Source: Cololabis saira (Eukaryota; Chordata; Actinopteri; Beloniformes; Belonidae). From it: a stretch of 64,000 nucleotides of DNA. Shown piece after piece: positions 37,601 to 47,088 of the stretch. Under the pieces are notes generated by a model. The model saw only the letters and a program-made list of their open reading frames with translations, did not search any database and had not been told where the DNA came from. The first letter of the stretch is position 1, and the number at the start of each line of letters is the position of its first letter. The DNA is taken from assembly GCF_033807715.1 (NCBI RefSeq), contig NC_084597.1:6882147-6946146 (forward strand), written 5' to 3'. The position numbers were made by a program, and so were the translations under genes.

Positions 37601-40600
37601 CCTCAGAAAAAAATGAACTTAAACTCTGCTCAAGGAATGTGGACGGGATCCACAGCCCTATCAAACGGAAGAAAATTCTTAATTTTTTGAAGAGGGAGAA
37701 GGTTCACATAGCTTTTATTCAAGAGTCCCACCTACAGTAAGTAATGAGGAAAATCTAAAATTAAAAAGAGACTGGGTTGGCCAGATGTTTTATTCTTCCT
37801 TTACATTAGGGAGCAGAGGCGTGGAGATTCTAATCCATAAAGCCCTTCCATTTACTGAAGTGAAGGTTAAGAGTGATAAACTGGGACGTTATGATCACAG
37901 GAACACTATATGGTGACAATGTTTCTTACTTAAATGTTTATGCCCCACCTCCTGATTTCCACACTAAAGTATTTCCCCGTTTTCAGACTGGATTGTGGAA
38001 TCTTCTGTGATTGCAGGTGACTTTAACTGTTGTCTTAATCCTCGCCTGGATAAATCATACTGGATAAATCATACTCGGCTCTTTATAGCCGAGCTTGGGC
38101 TGCCATAAATCGGCAGCAGCCCCTCCTGCGATTGGGGTCTATGCCCAATGAGGGGGCTATTCCTGATCACCGAAGAGCCATAGATGCGAAGCCTGCTGGG
38201 GCTTTGAGTCATTGTGGAGGTTCCTTTGTTTCAAACTAGGGCTGTTCGATTCATCGATTTTTAAATCGTAATCACGATTATGTAATTAGAACGATGTTAA
38301 AACGTGAAAATCGTAAAATCGATTTTTCACTTTTTTTAAATTTTTTTTTTACCTTGTCTGCACACATATTAATGATTGATACCATATTAATGATTGATGG
38401 AAATACCTCTCAATACCTGCGACAAGTGCCCCATCGGAGAGGCTCTTTAGTGTAGGAGGGGGCGTGGTAACATGCCACCGGGCATCCCTCACGCCAGATG
38501 CCGTAGACCGGCTCGTGTTCCTTGCAAAAAACTTGCAAATGTGAATAGCAAATGTAATGACTGACATTACACACCTCTACCTCCTTCATGGGTTGCATTA
38601 TTATTTAGCATGCAAAGACCCAGTTTAGTTTAATTAGAAAATGTCTTGTTTTATTTAATTGGAAATATAACTTACTGTATATTTGCAAGTGCTGATTTGC
38701 TGATTTTTTTTTCAGAGATAAAACTTTATATTTTATTATATTTTTTAAAAACTTTTTTTCAACTTATTTTACAGAGTTTTGCACTTTATTCATTCATTTT
38801 TGGTTTAATAAGAGCAAAGTTTGCACTTAAAGCCCAATGGGGCAAATGTTCAATAAAAAAACAGCATATTTGAAATCATTTCTTTGCCTTTTGTCAATTC
38901 ACAAAATAATCGTAATCGTAATCGAAAATCGGATTTTGAGAGAAAAAAATTGAGATTTTATTTTTGGGCAAAATCGAACAGCCCTAATTCAAACCATCCG
39001 GTCAATGTTAAGAAATTGAGGCTGGGATCAGAGTTAGGTCTCAGAATTGAAATTAAGTATTTCCATGTCCAACACGGGGCTGTGGCCCAACACCTAATTC
39101 TTTTATTTTTAATCCAACAGTTGAGGACATGCTTAGCCTTGATTTATCCTCATCTGGTTGTTTCACCACTTCACCTATTGGCTAGTCATGATCAAATATT
39201 ATAAAGGTAGAATTGAGAGGAATGATCATTAAAGGAGGTGCCATGTGGAAGAGGAGAACACTTTTATCCCTCCCTTCAGAATCACTTACAGTTAATCAAA
39301 TAGAACATTTATTAGGATTGCCAAAATCTCAATGACTGAGAATCTAACAAAGCAGATCATAGATCAGTCTGGGGGAGGTGGAGGGAAGAAAAAGATACAA
39401 CCAGCTGATTCATGAGGGAGCATCCCTGATGCAATGATTACACATGGGCATTTTCATGTCACAATAGTTGTGCAAATAATAAATGAAATACTGATATGGC
39501 TGTGTATAATATGCAAAATGGGATTGAAATAAAATGTGTTGTTCCCCAGTGTGACGAAGAACCAGTGGTAGTGGACGCTGCAAAGTCATCAGCGGATTCT
39601 GACCGTGAGGTTACAGAGGTGAGAGACGTACACACACTCCTTCCTGCTGCTTTGCTACCCACTAAAGGTCAAGCATGCTTTCTATGATGGGTGCAGTTAG
39701 CCACCTCATATCAAATCTAATCTTATTCAAATGTTTTGAAAATGAACAACAATGAAATAACATGCAAGGAAAGGAAGAAGCCTGGTGGCTTATATAGAAT
39801 CCTTTCCATATATGAACAGAATATACACAAGGGAGAGTAAAATAAAAAAAACAAAAACACAAGAAAATGTAACTCGGATCAAATAATGAACATTACAAAG
39901 ATGAAACAATAAGAAAGTTCTTTAAATGTTTTTTTGAATATTGGCAAGGATGGTGAGGATTTAAGAGATTTATTGAGTGAATTCCACAAGTTGGGGCCTC
40001 TGAAAGTGATGAAAGATTGATGTTTCCATGTTCTACAAAACGGTAAATTAAAATCATCTTTGTGCCTTGTGACATAAGAATGAATATCGGAATTAACACA
40101 AAAGAAATTATGAAAAGAAGAAGGAAGATCTTGTGTATAATTTTTAAATTTGAACATAAATAAACATGTTTTAAAAAAATATATATATATATATAATATT
40201 TAGCATGTTACAAGGGAAAAATACACCATACACCATACACCGGGGGTCGGCAACCCGCGGCTCTAGAGCCGCATGCGGCTCTTTAGCGCCGCCCTAGTGG
40301 CTCCTTGGAGCTTTTAAAAAAATGTTTGACCTTTTTTTCCTTTTTTCCTTTTTTTCTTTTTTCCTTGTTTTCTTTTTTCTTTTTTCCTTTCTCTTTTTTT
40401 CTTTTTTCCTGTCCTTTTTAATCTTGACATTTCGACTTTTTTCACGAAATTTTGACTTTTTTCTCGACATTTCGACTTTTTTCTGAACTTTTTTCTGAAG
40501 ATTGTACTTCAACATTAATCTCGACATTTCAACTTTTTTTCTCGAAATTTCGACTTTTTTCTCGACATTTCGACTTTTTTCTCAAGATTGTACTTCAACA

Positions 40601-42174
40601 TCAATCTCGACATTTCGACTTTTTTCTCGACATTTAAACTTTTTTTCTCAAGATTGTACTTCAACATCAATCTCGACATTTCTACTTTTTTCTCGACATT
40701 TAAACTTTTTTTCTCAAGATTGTACTTCAACATTAATCTTGACATTTCGACTTTTTTCTCGAAATTTCTACTTTTTTCTGGACATTACGACATTACGATG
40801 TGTTGCCTTCATTCTAAGGCTTATACATACAAGACTTTTCCTTTTTTGCGTCTCCAGACTTATTTGTTTTTTGTGTTTTTGGTCCAATATGGCTCTTTTA
40901 ACATTTTGGGTTTCCGACCCCTGCCATACACAGGTTTAAAACGAGCTGCCCAAATATGACATGTATGCAGTATTATTTTACATCACCTTTTGGCAGCTTC
41001 CCTCAGTGTGAAATTGTTGAAATATAATTTTTATTGCACAGCCAGTGTGTATAGCAGTTAACCAAACAACGGATGTCTGATGCATAATCCTGCTGAGGGC
41101 AAATTGGTACGACGGAGTATTAGGGCCAAACTAAGACAAAAAAAAAAAAGAAAATTACGAGAATAAAGTCATAATAATATGAGAATAAAGTCGTATAATT
41201 ACGAGAATAAAGTCGTAAAATTACGAGAATAAAGTCATAATATTACGAGAATAAAGTCATAATATTACGAGAATAAAGTTGTAATATTTTGAGAATAAAG
41301 TCGTAATAGAATAAAGTCGTAAAATTACGAGAATAAAGTCGTAAAATTACGAGAATAAAGTCATAATATTACGAGAATAAAGTTGTAATATTTTGAGAAT
41401 AAAGTCGTAATAGAATAAAGTCGTAATATTACGAGAATAAGGTCATAATATTACGAGAATAAAGTTGTAATATTTTGAGAATAAAGTCGTAATAGAATAA
41501 AGTCGTAAAATTACGAGAATAAAGTCGTAAAATTACGAGAATAAAGTCATAATATTACGAGAATAAAGTTGTAATATTTTGAGAATAAAGTCGTAATAGA
41601 ATAAAGTCGTAATATTACGAGAATAAGGTCGTAATATTACGAGAATAAAGTCGTAATATTAAATATATTATAAATATATAAATAGAACTTCACAAGATGC
41701 TCAATATTCCTCATTTTAACACGGAGAGAAGATGCTCTTTCTGTTAGAGTTCTCATAAATTATATTCTAATAATATTACAACTTTATTCTCGTAATATTA
41801 CGACTTTATTCTCGCAACATTATGATTTTATTATCGTAATTTTACGACTTTATTTTCATTATATTATGACTTTATTCAAGTTTTATTTATTCCAATTTTA
41901 TTTTTTTTGTCTTAGTTTGGCCCTAATACTTTATTTATGGACTCCACTTTACGTCGTAAATTGGAGTCCATAAATAAAAAGTGTATAAATGAGGGGAGTC
42001 ACTAGCGCAGGGGTGGGCAGCCCTGGTTCCTCGAGGGCCGCAGTCCTGCATGTTTCACATGTTTCCCTGCTTCATCACACCCTGATACAAAGGAAGGTGT
42101 CATCACCAAACTCGTGCTGACCTGCATACGAGGAAGAAGGTTTACTGAGCTTCTCTTGTTCATCTCTCTCTCAG

Positions 42175-42189
<15 letters not shown>
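23150..42189 (+). CDS. snca: alpha-synuclein-like gene, five coding exons
   Basis: The five coding exons 23150-23270, 24710-24739, 28816-28958, 39550-39618 and 42175-42189 join in frame to 125 residues plus a stop. Synucleins are small presynaptic proteins that bind vesicle membranes through amphipathic 11-residue repeats. The product starts [20 protein letters not shown] and carries KTKQGV, MTKDGA and KTKDGV repeats. Its hydrophobic core reads [19 protein letters not shown], and an acidic tail rich in D and E ends EVTEDSEG. The core keeps the segment that beta-synuclein lacks and is closer to alpha than gamma. Exon sizes of 121 and 143 nt equal those I know for mammalian SNCA, and all junction phases fit. 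The second coding exon is 30 nt, against 42 in mammals, so about four residues are missing. The introns are mostly transposons. Alternatives are another synuclein paralogue, or a different last exon. Confidence 0.85.
23499..24480. mobile_element. fish dispersed repeat with CACTG..CAGTG ends, split by a MITE
   Basis: The left end CACTGGAAAAACTCA and right end TGAGTTTTTGCAGTG are inverted. The interior has repeated inverted motifs such as AAAATCTGCCAATGGAACAAG and its reverse. The TACGACGG-type element at 23553-24130 was inserted into it. It lies in the first snca coding intron. Confidence 0.6.
23553..24130. mobile_element. ACGACGGAGTATTAGGGCC foldback element, copy 1
   Basis: Inverted ends ACGACGGAGTATTAGGGCCA and TGGCCCTAATACTCCGTCGT surround tandem ATTACGAGAATAAAGTC motifs and their reverse. 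The flanks TAAAATGT (23545-23552) and AAAAATGT (24131-24138) match at 7 of 8 bases, a hAT-like duplication. A second copy in opposite orientation is at 41109-41957. Confidence 0.75.
24710..24739 (+). CDS. snca: snca coding exon 2, 30 nt
   Basis: Acceptor GTCTTCTAG and donor ACAG|GTAATGG bracket a 30-nt exon. It encodes [10 protein letters not shown] and the first base of a Val codon. The phases on both sides match the neighbouring exons. It is 12 nt shorter than the mammalian counterpart. Confidence 0.85.
24871..25594. mobile_element. hAT-type element of AAGTAAAAGTA kind
   Basis: Ends CAGAGCTGGGTAGAGTAG and TTACTACCCACCTCTG, with 8-bp flanks CAGGTAGG (24863-24870) and CAGGAAGG (25595-25602), 7 of 8 matching. 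No transposase. It lies in the second snca coding intron. Confidence 0.75.
25831..26701. mobile_element. PIF/Harbinger-like element with CTG duplication
   Basis: Near-perfect inverted ends GGGCCTGTACTACGAAGC and GCTTCGTAGTACAGGCCC are flanked by CTG at 25828-25830 and 26702-26704. The 3-bp duplication and the end structure fit the PIF/Harbinger group. No transposase. It lies in the second snca coding intron. Confidence 0.75.
26806..27420 (-). mobile_element. L2/Rex-like LINE 3' end, minus strand
   Basis: It is nearly the same sequence as 55470-56020, which continues into a reverse-transcriptase C-terminus. Shared stretches include ACAGTGTCCGAAAAGGAGCA and TAACCCTGCCCCTTTGTTAC. Only the last part of the coding region and the 3' UTR remain. 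It lies in the second snca coding intron. Confidence 0.7.
27947..28697. mobile_element. hAT-type element with internal 41-bp array
   Basis: Ends TAGGGTTGCCACC and GGTGGCAACCCTA, flanked by the exact 8-bp TCCAAGAG (27939-27946 and 28698-28705). No transposase. It inserted about 110 bp upstream of snca coding exon 3. Confidence 0.9.
28059..28443. repeat. 9 x 41-bp tandem repeat with four-unit higher order
   Basis: The 41-bp units start TTTTACACCATATTCTAG at 28059, 28100, 28141 and so on to 28387, plus a partial tenth. Units 3 and 7 carry AAATAAG, and units 4 and 8 carry GAATTGTTG. Units 2-5 therefore appear duplicated as units 6-9. Confidence 0.95.
28816..28958 (+). CDS. snca: snca coding exon 3, 143 nt
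   Basis: Acceptor CTCCCTACAG, donor AAGCAA|GTACGA. It encodes the rest of the Val codon then [10 protein letters not shown], the hydrophobic core and [10 protein letters not shown]. The exon ends on a codon boundary. Confidence 0.93.
29124..31292. mobile_element. PIF/Harbinger-like element with CAG duplication, split by a hAT
   Basis: Inverted ends AGGGGGATTCCAGGAAGC and CCTGTTTCCTGGAATACCCCT are flanked by CAG at 29121-29123 and 31293-31295. A hAT lies at 29225-30110. About 80 bp before the hAT (AAGCCTGAGATGAGGGAAATCC onward) recur after it. No intact transposase is seen. It lies in the third snca coding intron. Confidence 0.65.
29225..30110. mobile_element. hAT-type element with mismatched flanks
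   Basis: Ends TAGTGATGCACCGAAAG and CGGTGCATCACTA are perfectly inverted at the tips. The outer 8-mers GTTACTAT and GTGAAAAT do not match, unlike the other hAT copies here. Confidence 0.75.
31385..32392. mobile_element. hAT-type element, 1008 bp
   Basis: Ends TAGGGGTGTAACGATAC and TATTGTTACACCCCTA, flanked by the exact 8-bp GTGTAAAG (31377-31384 and 32393-32400). I see no transposase motif. It lies in the third snca coding intron. Confidence 0.9.
32430..32545 (-). repeat. fragment of the LINE G-rich 3' region, reverse
   Basis: The reverse strand matches about 9535-9625 around CGTCTCTCCGGGCAGGCT and GCCGGGTGGGGGTTG, with differences. It shows that the G-rich sequence of the LINE is itself dispersed. 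Confidence 0.6.
32613..32895 (+). mobile_element. tRNA-derived SINE
   Basis: The head has a Pol III A box TGGCTCAGTTG (32625-32635) and a B box GGTTCAAGCCC (32669-32679). The body contains a (GT)n tract at about 32787-32822. The tail includes TGTAAAGCGCTTTGGGACTG, a LINE-type 3' end common in fish. It is not a working tRNA gene, because the acceptor stem does not pair properly and a long non-tRNA tail follows. Confidence 0.75.
33244..33864. mobile_element. PIF/Harbinger-type element, copy 1, with nested MITE
   Basis: Ends GGCCCCATTTACACGG and ATGTAAACGTGGCC, flanked by TTA (33241-33243 and 33865-33867). The interior has GCGTTTTCATGCGTTTTGGC and the palindromic MITE at 33554-33695. A second copy in the opposite orientation is at 35210-35886. 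Confidence 0.8.
33554..33695. mobile_element. palindromic PIF/Harbinger-type MITE, copy 5
   Basis: Ends AGCCTGAATTATGG and CCATAAATCAGCCT with TAA on both sides (33551-33553, 33696-33698). It has the GACGCAGAGCCTACGG core. Confidence 0.85.
33932..33972. repeat. (AT)n microsatellite
   Basis: A short alternating AT tract with one G interruption. Confidence 0.9.
34658..34694. repeat. poly-T run
   Basis: A homopolymer of about 34 T. It may be the tail of a minus-strand retroposon, but I find no matching body. Confidence 0.8.
34895..35054 (+). pseudogene. fragment resembling the N-terminus of a ZMYM/hAT-type protein
   Basis: The frame gives [20 protein letters not shown] followed by a short segment ending HKYFKKG, then a stop at 35045-35047 and a GGTAAG donor-like site at about 35051. 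A basic start of this SGAQKR kind is common to fish hAT-derived and zinc-finger MYM-type proteins. Only this short stretch remains and I find no domain after it. The match is from memory, so weak. Confidence 0.3.
35210..35886. mobile_element. PIF/Harbinger-type element, copy 2, inverted
   Basis: Ends GGCCACGTTTACACG and CCGTGTAAACGGGGCC, flanked by TTA (35207-35209, 35887-35889). It is a reverse-orientation relative of 33244-33864 and carries the palindromic MITE next to the same flank (AAGTTACACGTG-type sequence). Confidence 0.8.
35380..35509. mobile_element. palindromic PIF/Harbinger-type MITE, copy 6
   Basis: Starts AGGCTGATTTATGG and ends CCATAATTCAGGCT. The flanks TTA and TCA are an imperfect duplication. 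Confidence 0.8.
36254..36802 (+). pseudogene. L1-Tx1-like ORF1 remnant
   Basis: The protein would be the RNA-binding chaperone of an L1-type LINE. The start ATGGACAAGGCTAATGC opens a short frame with a stop near 36356. A coiled-coil-like piece ([20 protein letters not shown]) follows in another frame. After a further frameshift comes [19 protein letters not shown] and [20 protein letters not shown], ending [10 protein letters not shown] at 36800. These are the RRM-like and C-terminal parts of the transposase_22 family. At least two frame breaks are present. The repeat starting at 36803 cuts it. Confidence 0.8.
36803..37590. mobile_element. inserted repeat starting TAGGGCTGGGCGATATATCG
   Basis: The start is typical of a fish hAT repeat. 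It interrupts the LINE between ORF1 and ORF2. No inverted right end is seen, so the right border is approximate. The interior is AT-rich with repeated TTAATTAATGA-type motifs. The frame at 37316-37690 is not supported as a gene. Confidence 0.5.
37600..38075 (+). pseudogene. L1-Tx1-like ORF2 endonuclease fragment
   Basis: Frames broken by shifts and stops give [20 protein letters not shown], then [28 protein letters not shown] and [11 protein letters not shown]. These are the order and motifs of the APE-type endonuclease that nicks target DNA. The E of QES and the D and N of GDFN fit catalytic positions of that family. It stops before the reverse transcriptase and adjoins the dispersed repeat with a doubled CTGGATAAATCATA. 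Confidence 0.75.
38084..39105. repeat. dispersed repeat, copy 2, split by a hAT
   Basis: 38084-38236 and 38987-39105 match 4060-4320 in order. The hAT at 38237-38986 lies between the two parts. Confidence 0.7.
38237..38986. mobile_element. hAT element with captured retroposon tail, copy 1
   Basis: Ends TAGGGCTGTTCGATT and AATCGAACAGCCCTA, 8-bp flanks TTTCAAAC (38229-38236) and ATTCAAAC (38987-38994), 7 of 8 matching. Inside, on the reverse strand, lies a segment that ends GTGTGCAGACAAGGT followed by poly-A. Its sister in opposite orientation is at 44265-44978. The fragmentary frames on the reverse strand show no transposase signature that I know. Confidence 0.85.
39550..39618 (+). CDS. snca: snca coding exon 4, 69 nt
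   Basis: Acceptor GTTCCCCAG and donor CAGAG|GTGAGA enclose 23 codons starting [14 protein letters not shown] and ending DREVTE. The acidic composition suits a synuclein C-terminal tail, and the exon is phase 0 on both sides, as needed after exon 3. It is placed by phase and composition and not by a search. Confidence 0.75.
39879..40157 (-). pseudogene. C-terminal fragment of a Rex/L2-like LINE
   Basis: The minus-strand frame [20 protein letters not shown] continues with [18 protein letters not shown] and [18 protein letters not shown]. This pattern (small loop, TR, then the GP.LWNSLP-like motif and FKK) is typical of the end of Rex/L2-type reverse transcriptases in fish. Upstream domains are missing. 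It lies in the fourth snca coding intron. Confidence 0.65.
40241..40923. mobile_element. hAT-type element with 66-bp internal repeats
   Basis: It starts CGGGGGTCGGCAACCCGCGG and ends TTTCCGACCCCTG, flanked by the exact 8-bp CCATACAC (40233-40240, 40924-40931). The interior holds CTCGACATTTCGACTTTTTT motifs with about three units of 66 bp (starting near 40580) that each contain AAGATTGTACTTCAACAT. No transposase. Confidence 0.85.
41109..41957. mobile_element. ACGACGGAGTATTAGGGCC foldback element, copy 2
   Basis: The left end ACGACGGAGTATTAGGGCCA is intact. The right end reads GGCCCTAATACT, then about 21 extra bases, then CGTCGT. The 8-bp flanks AAATTGGT (41101-41108) and AAATTGGA (41958-41965) match at 7 of 8. 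The interior is a longer tandem array of ATTACGAGAATAAAGTC than in copy 1. It lies in the fourth snca coding intron. Confidence 0.8.
41930..41978. repeat. 16-bp inverted repeat across the element border
   Basis: TTTATTTATGGACTCC (41930-41945) pairs perfectly with GGAGTCCATAAATAAA (41963-41978) around a 17-bp spacer that holds the last bases of the element and part of the flank. Confidence 0.95.
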
Positions 42190-42835
<646 letters not shown>

Positions 42836-42895
42836 GATGAGTTGTCTTAAGATTTTGTGGAAAAATCCTAATCAGATATTTCCTACACACACAAG

Positions 42896-43679
42896 TAGGG
42901 GTGGGTATCGGGAAGGACCTCACGATACGATACGCATCACGATACTTGAGCCACGATACGATACACATTGCGATATCCCGATTATGCGATATCCCGATTA
43001 TTATATTCTACATAGTTCACCGAAAAATGTAAAAATGCATTACACATCTTAAAATCCAAGTTGTGTATATGTACATCAGATGATAGTGATGGATCTTAAA
43101 ATCCGAGTTGCACGTTCATCAGATTATAGTGACAATTCATGGGACAAACTGAGTCAAAACAATGTTTTATTATAACTATACAAGCTAAAGTTACAACTTA
43201 TTTGTATATGTTTTTCATATTATTTACATCATATGAAATTAACATTAAATTTAGTATGAGGTTGCTTTAATTATGTGGCAAATGATAATAAACACAAGAA
43301 AGATGGAACTAAAACCAAGGACAGGCACAGTGATCATTCAGTATAGATATAAATCCATAAATAAATAAACCTCAGTCCATTATTTTTCATTTTTTAAGGA
43401 CAGGCAATTGTGTTTATATAAAAAATAAATTATAAAATGAAATAAAACGTGAAATAAAACCTGAGCTCAGTGCAGGGCCCTCCCAGGGTTGGTAGAGAGT
43501 GGCAATGCCCAGGACTGTCACTTAGGTAGGAGCACTGGGTGATATAATGGGAAAAAGATCGGGGATAAAAAATATTAAAAAAAAAAAAAAAATCGATATT
43601 CAAATTTTTTATATCGATATTGAATCAGCTGGAAAAGTATTGCGATATATTGCCATATCGATATTTTTGCCCAACCCTA
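42896..43679. mobile_element. hAT-type element, 784 bp, carrying a retroposon piece
   Basis: Ends TAGGGGTGGGTATCGG and TTTTGCCCAACCCTA, flanked by the exact 8-bp CACACAAG (42888-42895, 43680-43687). Inside, 43462-43585 is shared with 58350-58476 and ends in poly-A, so a retroposed piece was trapped in the element. No transposase. Confidence 0.85.
43462..43585 (+). repeat. retroposon 3' end shared with 58350-58476
   Basis: CTGAGCTCAGTGCAGGGCCC, AATGCCCAGGACTGT, GAGCACTGGGTGAT and ATCGGGGATAAAAAA recur in order in both places. The A-rich end suggests a SINE or LINE tail. Confidence 0.7.
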
Positions 43680-43776
43680 CACACAAGTGCTACTTAACTG
43701 TTAAAATACACTCACCAGCCACTTTATTAGGTACACCCGTCCAACTTCTCGCTAACGCAGATTTCTAATCAGCCAC

Positions 43777-44256
43777 TTTATTTATATAGCACCTTTCTTA
43801 ACAAAGTTACAAAGTGCTTCCCAAGAACAATGAAATGCATCAAGATGAAAATACAGTGCATAGTGGATAAGAACATAAGACAGCACTAACCAAGTGTAAA
43901 ATGAATACCAATATTCCCACCACAATAAAAGCTTTTCTAAAGAGGAATGTTTTTAGTAAAGATTTAAAGGCAGTGGGGGATTTAGCTGACCTGATCTCAG
44001 CAGGTAAAGAGTTCCAAAGTTTGAGGGCCCCAGGAATGATCAGAAGGCCTTGCTGATCTGAAGGAGGCCCTGGCAGGTAGGGGGTTCAAAGTTCTTTAAA
44101 ATAACTAGGGGCTTGGTTAATTAGGCCTTAAAAGTCAGCAATGGAATTTTAAAATCAATGCGATATTGAACAGGAAGCCAGTGAAGAGACGACGTTCAAA
44201 TTTTCTTGAGGCAGTGATCAGACGAGCAGCTGCATTTTGTACCGAAATGTATATAG
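43777..44256. repeat. unclassified dispersed repeat inside the Tc1 copy
   Basis: It begins TTTATTTATATAGCACCTTT and reads like a common fish retroposon-type repeat (AACAGGAAGCCAGTGAAGAG, GAGCAGCTGCATTTTGTACC). I cannot name the family. Confidence 0.5.
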
Positions 44257-44264
44257 GCATGTTG

Positions 44265-44978
44265 TAGGGCTGTTCGATTTTGCCCAAAAATAAAATCTCG
44301 ATTTTTTTCTCTCAAAATCCGATTTTCGATTACAATTACGATTATTTTGTGAATTGACAAAAGGCAAAGAAATGATTTCAAATATGCTGTTTTTTTATTG
44401 AACATTTGCCCCATTGGGCTTTAAGTGCAAACTTTGCTCTTATTAAACCTAAAATGAATGAATAAAGTGCAAAACTCTGTAAAATAAGTTGAAAAAAAGT
44501 TTTTAAAAATATAATAAAATATAAAGTTTTATCTCTGAAAAAAAATCAGCAAATCAGCACTTGCAAACATACAGTAAGTTATATTTCCAATTACATAAAA
44601 CAAGACATTTTCTAATTAAACTAAACTGGGTCTTTGCATGCTAAATAATAATGCAACCCATGAAGGAGGTAGAGGTGTGTAATGTCAGTCATTACATTTG
44701 CTGTTCACATTTGCAAGTTTTTTGCAAGGAGCACGAGCCGGTCTACCCGGTGGATGTTCCAACGCCCGCTCCTACACTAAAGAGCCTCTCCCATGGGGCA
44801 CTTGTTGCAGGTATTGAGAGGTATTTCCATCAATCATTAATATGGTATCAATCATTAATATGTGTGCAGACAAGGTAAAAAAAAAAAAAAAAATCGATTT
44901 TACGATTTTCACGTTTTAACATCGTTCTAATTACATAATCGCGATTACGATTTAAAATCGATTAATCGAACAGCCCTA
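44265..44978. mobile_element. hAT element with captured retroposon tail, copy 2
   Basis: Ends TAGGGCTGTTCGATT and AATCGAACAGCCCTA, flanks GCATGTTG (44257-44264) and GCATGTAG (44979-44986), 7 of 8 matching. On the + strand a segment ends ATATGTGTGCAGACAAGGT and poly-A at about 44860-44893. Confidence 0.85.
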
Positions 44979-46395
44979 GCATGTAGACTTGGTCCAGGTG
45001 ATCTGCTGCAGTTCAAACCAGCATCAGAACGGGGAAGAAAAGAGATTTAAGTGACTTTGAAGGTCCGTGTATCTTTTGGTCATTGGATTTTTCCGTCATG
45101 AGTGGGAATCAAAAAACAAAAAACGATTGGTTTATTTGATTTTCCTTTTAAAACAAAAAACAAATATTGAATACACTGCATTTTTTCTTTTTCTGTGTTA
45201 ATATGATTTAACAAAGATTCAAAATACGCTTTTATTTTCGTTTTCTATTTCATATAAGAAAAATGAAATCCCTAGTCAACAGGAAGGAAAAAACGAACCA
45301 AAAACAACCGTTTATTCATATTCGTGCACCGGAAGCTGGCATTTACAACCGAGTGAACTTAGTTCTGGATATTTAACAGGCATTCCTGTGACAATTCTCT
45401 CCAGGGGAAGTTTGATTTTAATATTTTATTGGTCGGGTTTACGTAAAATGGCTCTGTATGCTGCAGTTCGGGTAACCATGGCAACCATAGCGGCGCTGAA
45501 ACAACAGATTAAGGATTATTTTTTAAAGATTGATTAAGGACTTGTTCCACAGCGGTTTGACGCACAAACACATTTCCTGCACGTTGCAGCAGATGTGTCT
45601 CCTGCAATGCTCAGAAATGAGCGTCAGAAGATTCTGTGCTCGGCATCATCTGAGGAGAAAAAGGCTACGCAGAGCTGGAGAGCGCTTTGATTCAATCTAT
45701 TTATGAGGTTTTTATTCAGATGTCCACAGTATATTGCAAATATACACACTGCATGCGACGCGAGCGAGAGTCAGCGTCAAAAACAGTTCCATTGCTTTAT
45801 TTTTTATTGTACTGTGTGTCTATACTGGTTGCGAGCGACGCGGCGTCGTTTTGAGCTGGACTTTTGTCGCACGCCCTGCTTCTATTTTCTTCCCGTCGCT
45901 CGCGTTGAAAGCCGGTTGAAAGTTGAAAAAAAAGTGTAAAGCGCTGTAGGAAACAGTCATTTCAATACAAGAACTTCAATAAAGTGGCAGCTGTTGGAGG
46001 GAGATCGCCAGGCTGGAAGGTTCTGATAAGATAATAAGATATAATAAGAATCTTATCTTAATCTTATTAGGGCTTAATTTGTCCCGGATCCTGCCGGATT
46101 GATCGTGTCCTCTGCTTTTTCCCCACATCCCAGTAATGATCTGACATGCTGACATGTTTGCACCGCACGCCGGTCACTCCAGCTGTTCGCTGTTTGATTA
46201 CGTAATCACACGCCGTTATTAATTGTTCGGTTTTTTCCCCACTTATTCCACCGAATAATAAGCTTGTTTTCTGTTTAGAAAGTACAAACGTAGGGAGATT
46301 ACAAGTAATCACCCATCTTTTACTTGTCCCTTTACTCTTTTAGGAGTCGGCTAATGTTAGGAGTTTCTTTCAGGAGCGCACGGGCGGATGAATAA

Positions 46396-46531
46396 AGGCT
46401 GATTTATGGTTCCGCGTAAAATCGACGGCTACAGCGTAGGGTACGCGGCGACGCGCACCGTTCGGTGACCGCGCCGCGTACCCTACGCTGTAAGGTCTGC
46501 GTTGGTGTAACGCGGAACCATAAATCAGCCT
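46396..46531. mobile_element. palindromic PIF/Harbinger-type MITE, copy 7
   Basis: Ends AGGCTGATTTATGG and CCATAAATCAGCCT, GC-rich palindromic core. The flanks TAA and TCT do not match. Nested in the 2.7-kb element. Confidence 0.8.
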
Positions 46532-47088
46532 TCTAAAAGGCGAGTCTCAGCTGTCAATCAAAAGAACGTGGTAGAACGTGGGGCCGATAACGCGTTCAGA
46601 GCGGGTCCGATGCCACGCATTGCGGCGCGACAGTCGGACGCTCGCATGCAGTTAGGACAGGCTGTTAGGGAGCCGTAGCCTAATTTTTGTTGACAGCTTT
46701 GTACTGAACACTGATCACCCCGATCACGTTTGCAGTGTACACGTTTAAAACCCATTAAGCATGTCGGAAGGCCGTTGTGGCTGAGTTTTGTCATTAAACG
46801 CCATAAAACTTCTGTCGGACTCAGCGTAGCCTGCTTCTCTGTCAGCAGCGCGTCATGCAAATATAGGACCTAACAATAAACTCTCAAGCGGCTCTTAAAA
46901 GTACAGGAAAGCCGCAATACCGGCTATCTGTCTTCACTGGGGGTGCATGCTGGAGAAGGTCGGGTTGGAAGAACCTGAGAGAGCTCCATCAGCCATACCA
47001 TGAATTCCGGCGTCAGGTAAAGTTTGTGCTGCAGTGCAATTTATACATATAATGATAATCACGTGGATACCTCACGCGTGGGACTAAA

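Noticed and set aside
37316..37690. A 124-residue gene
   Set aside because: It is AT-rich, has no domain, and its end runs into the out-of-frame LINE endonuclease start.
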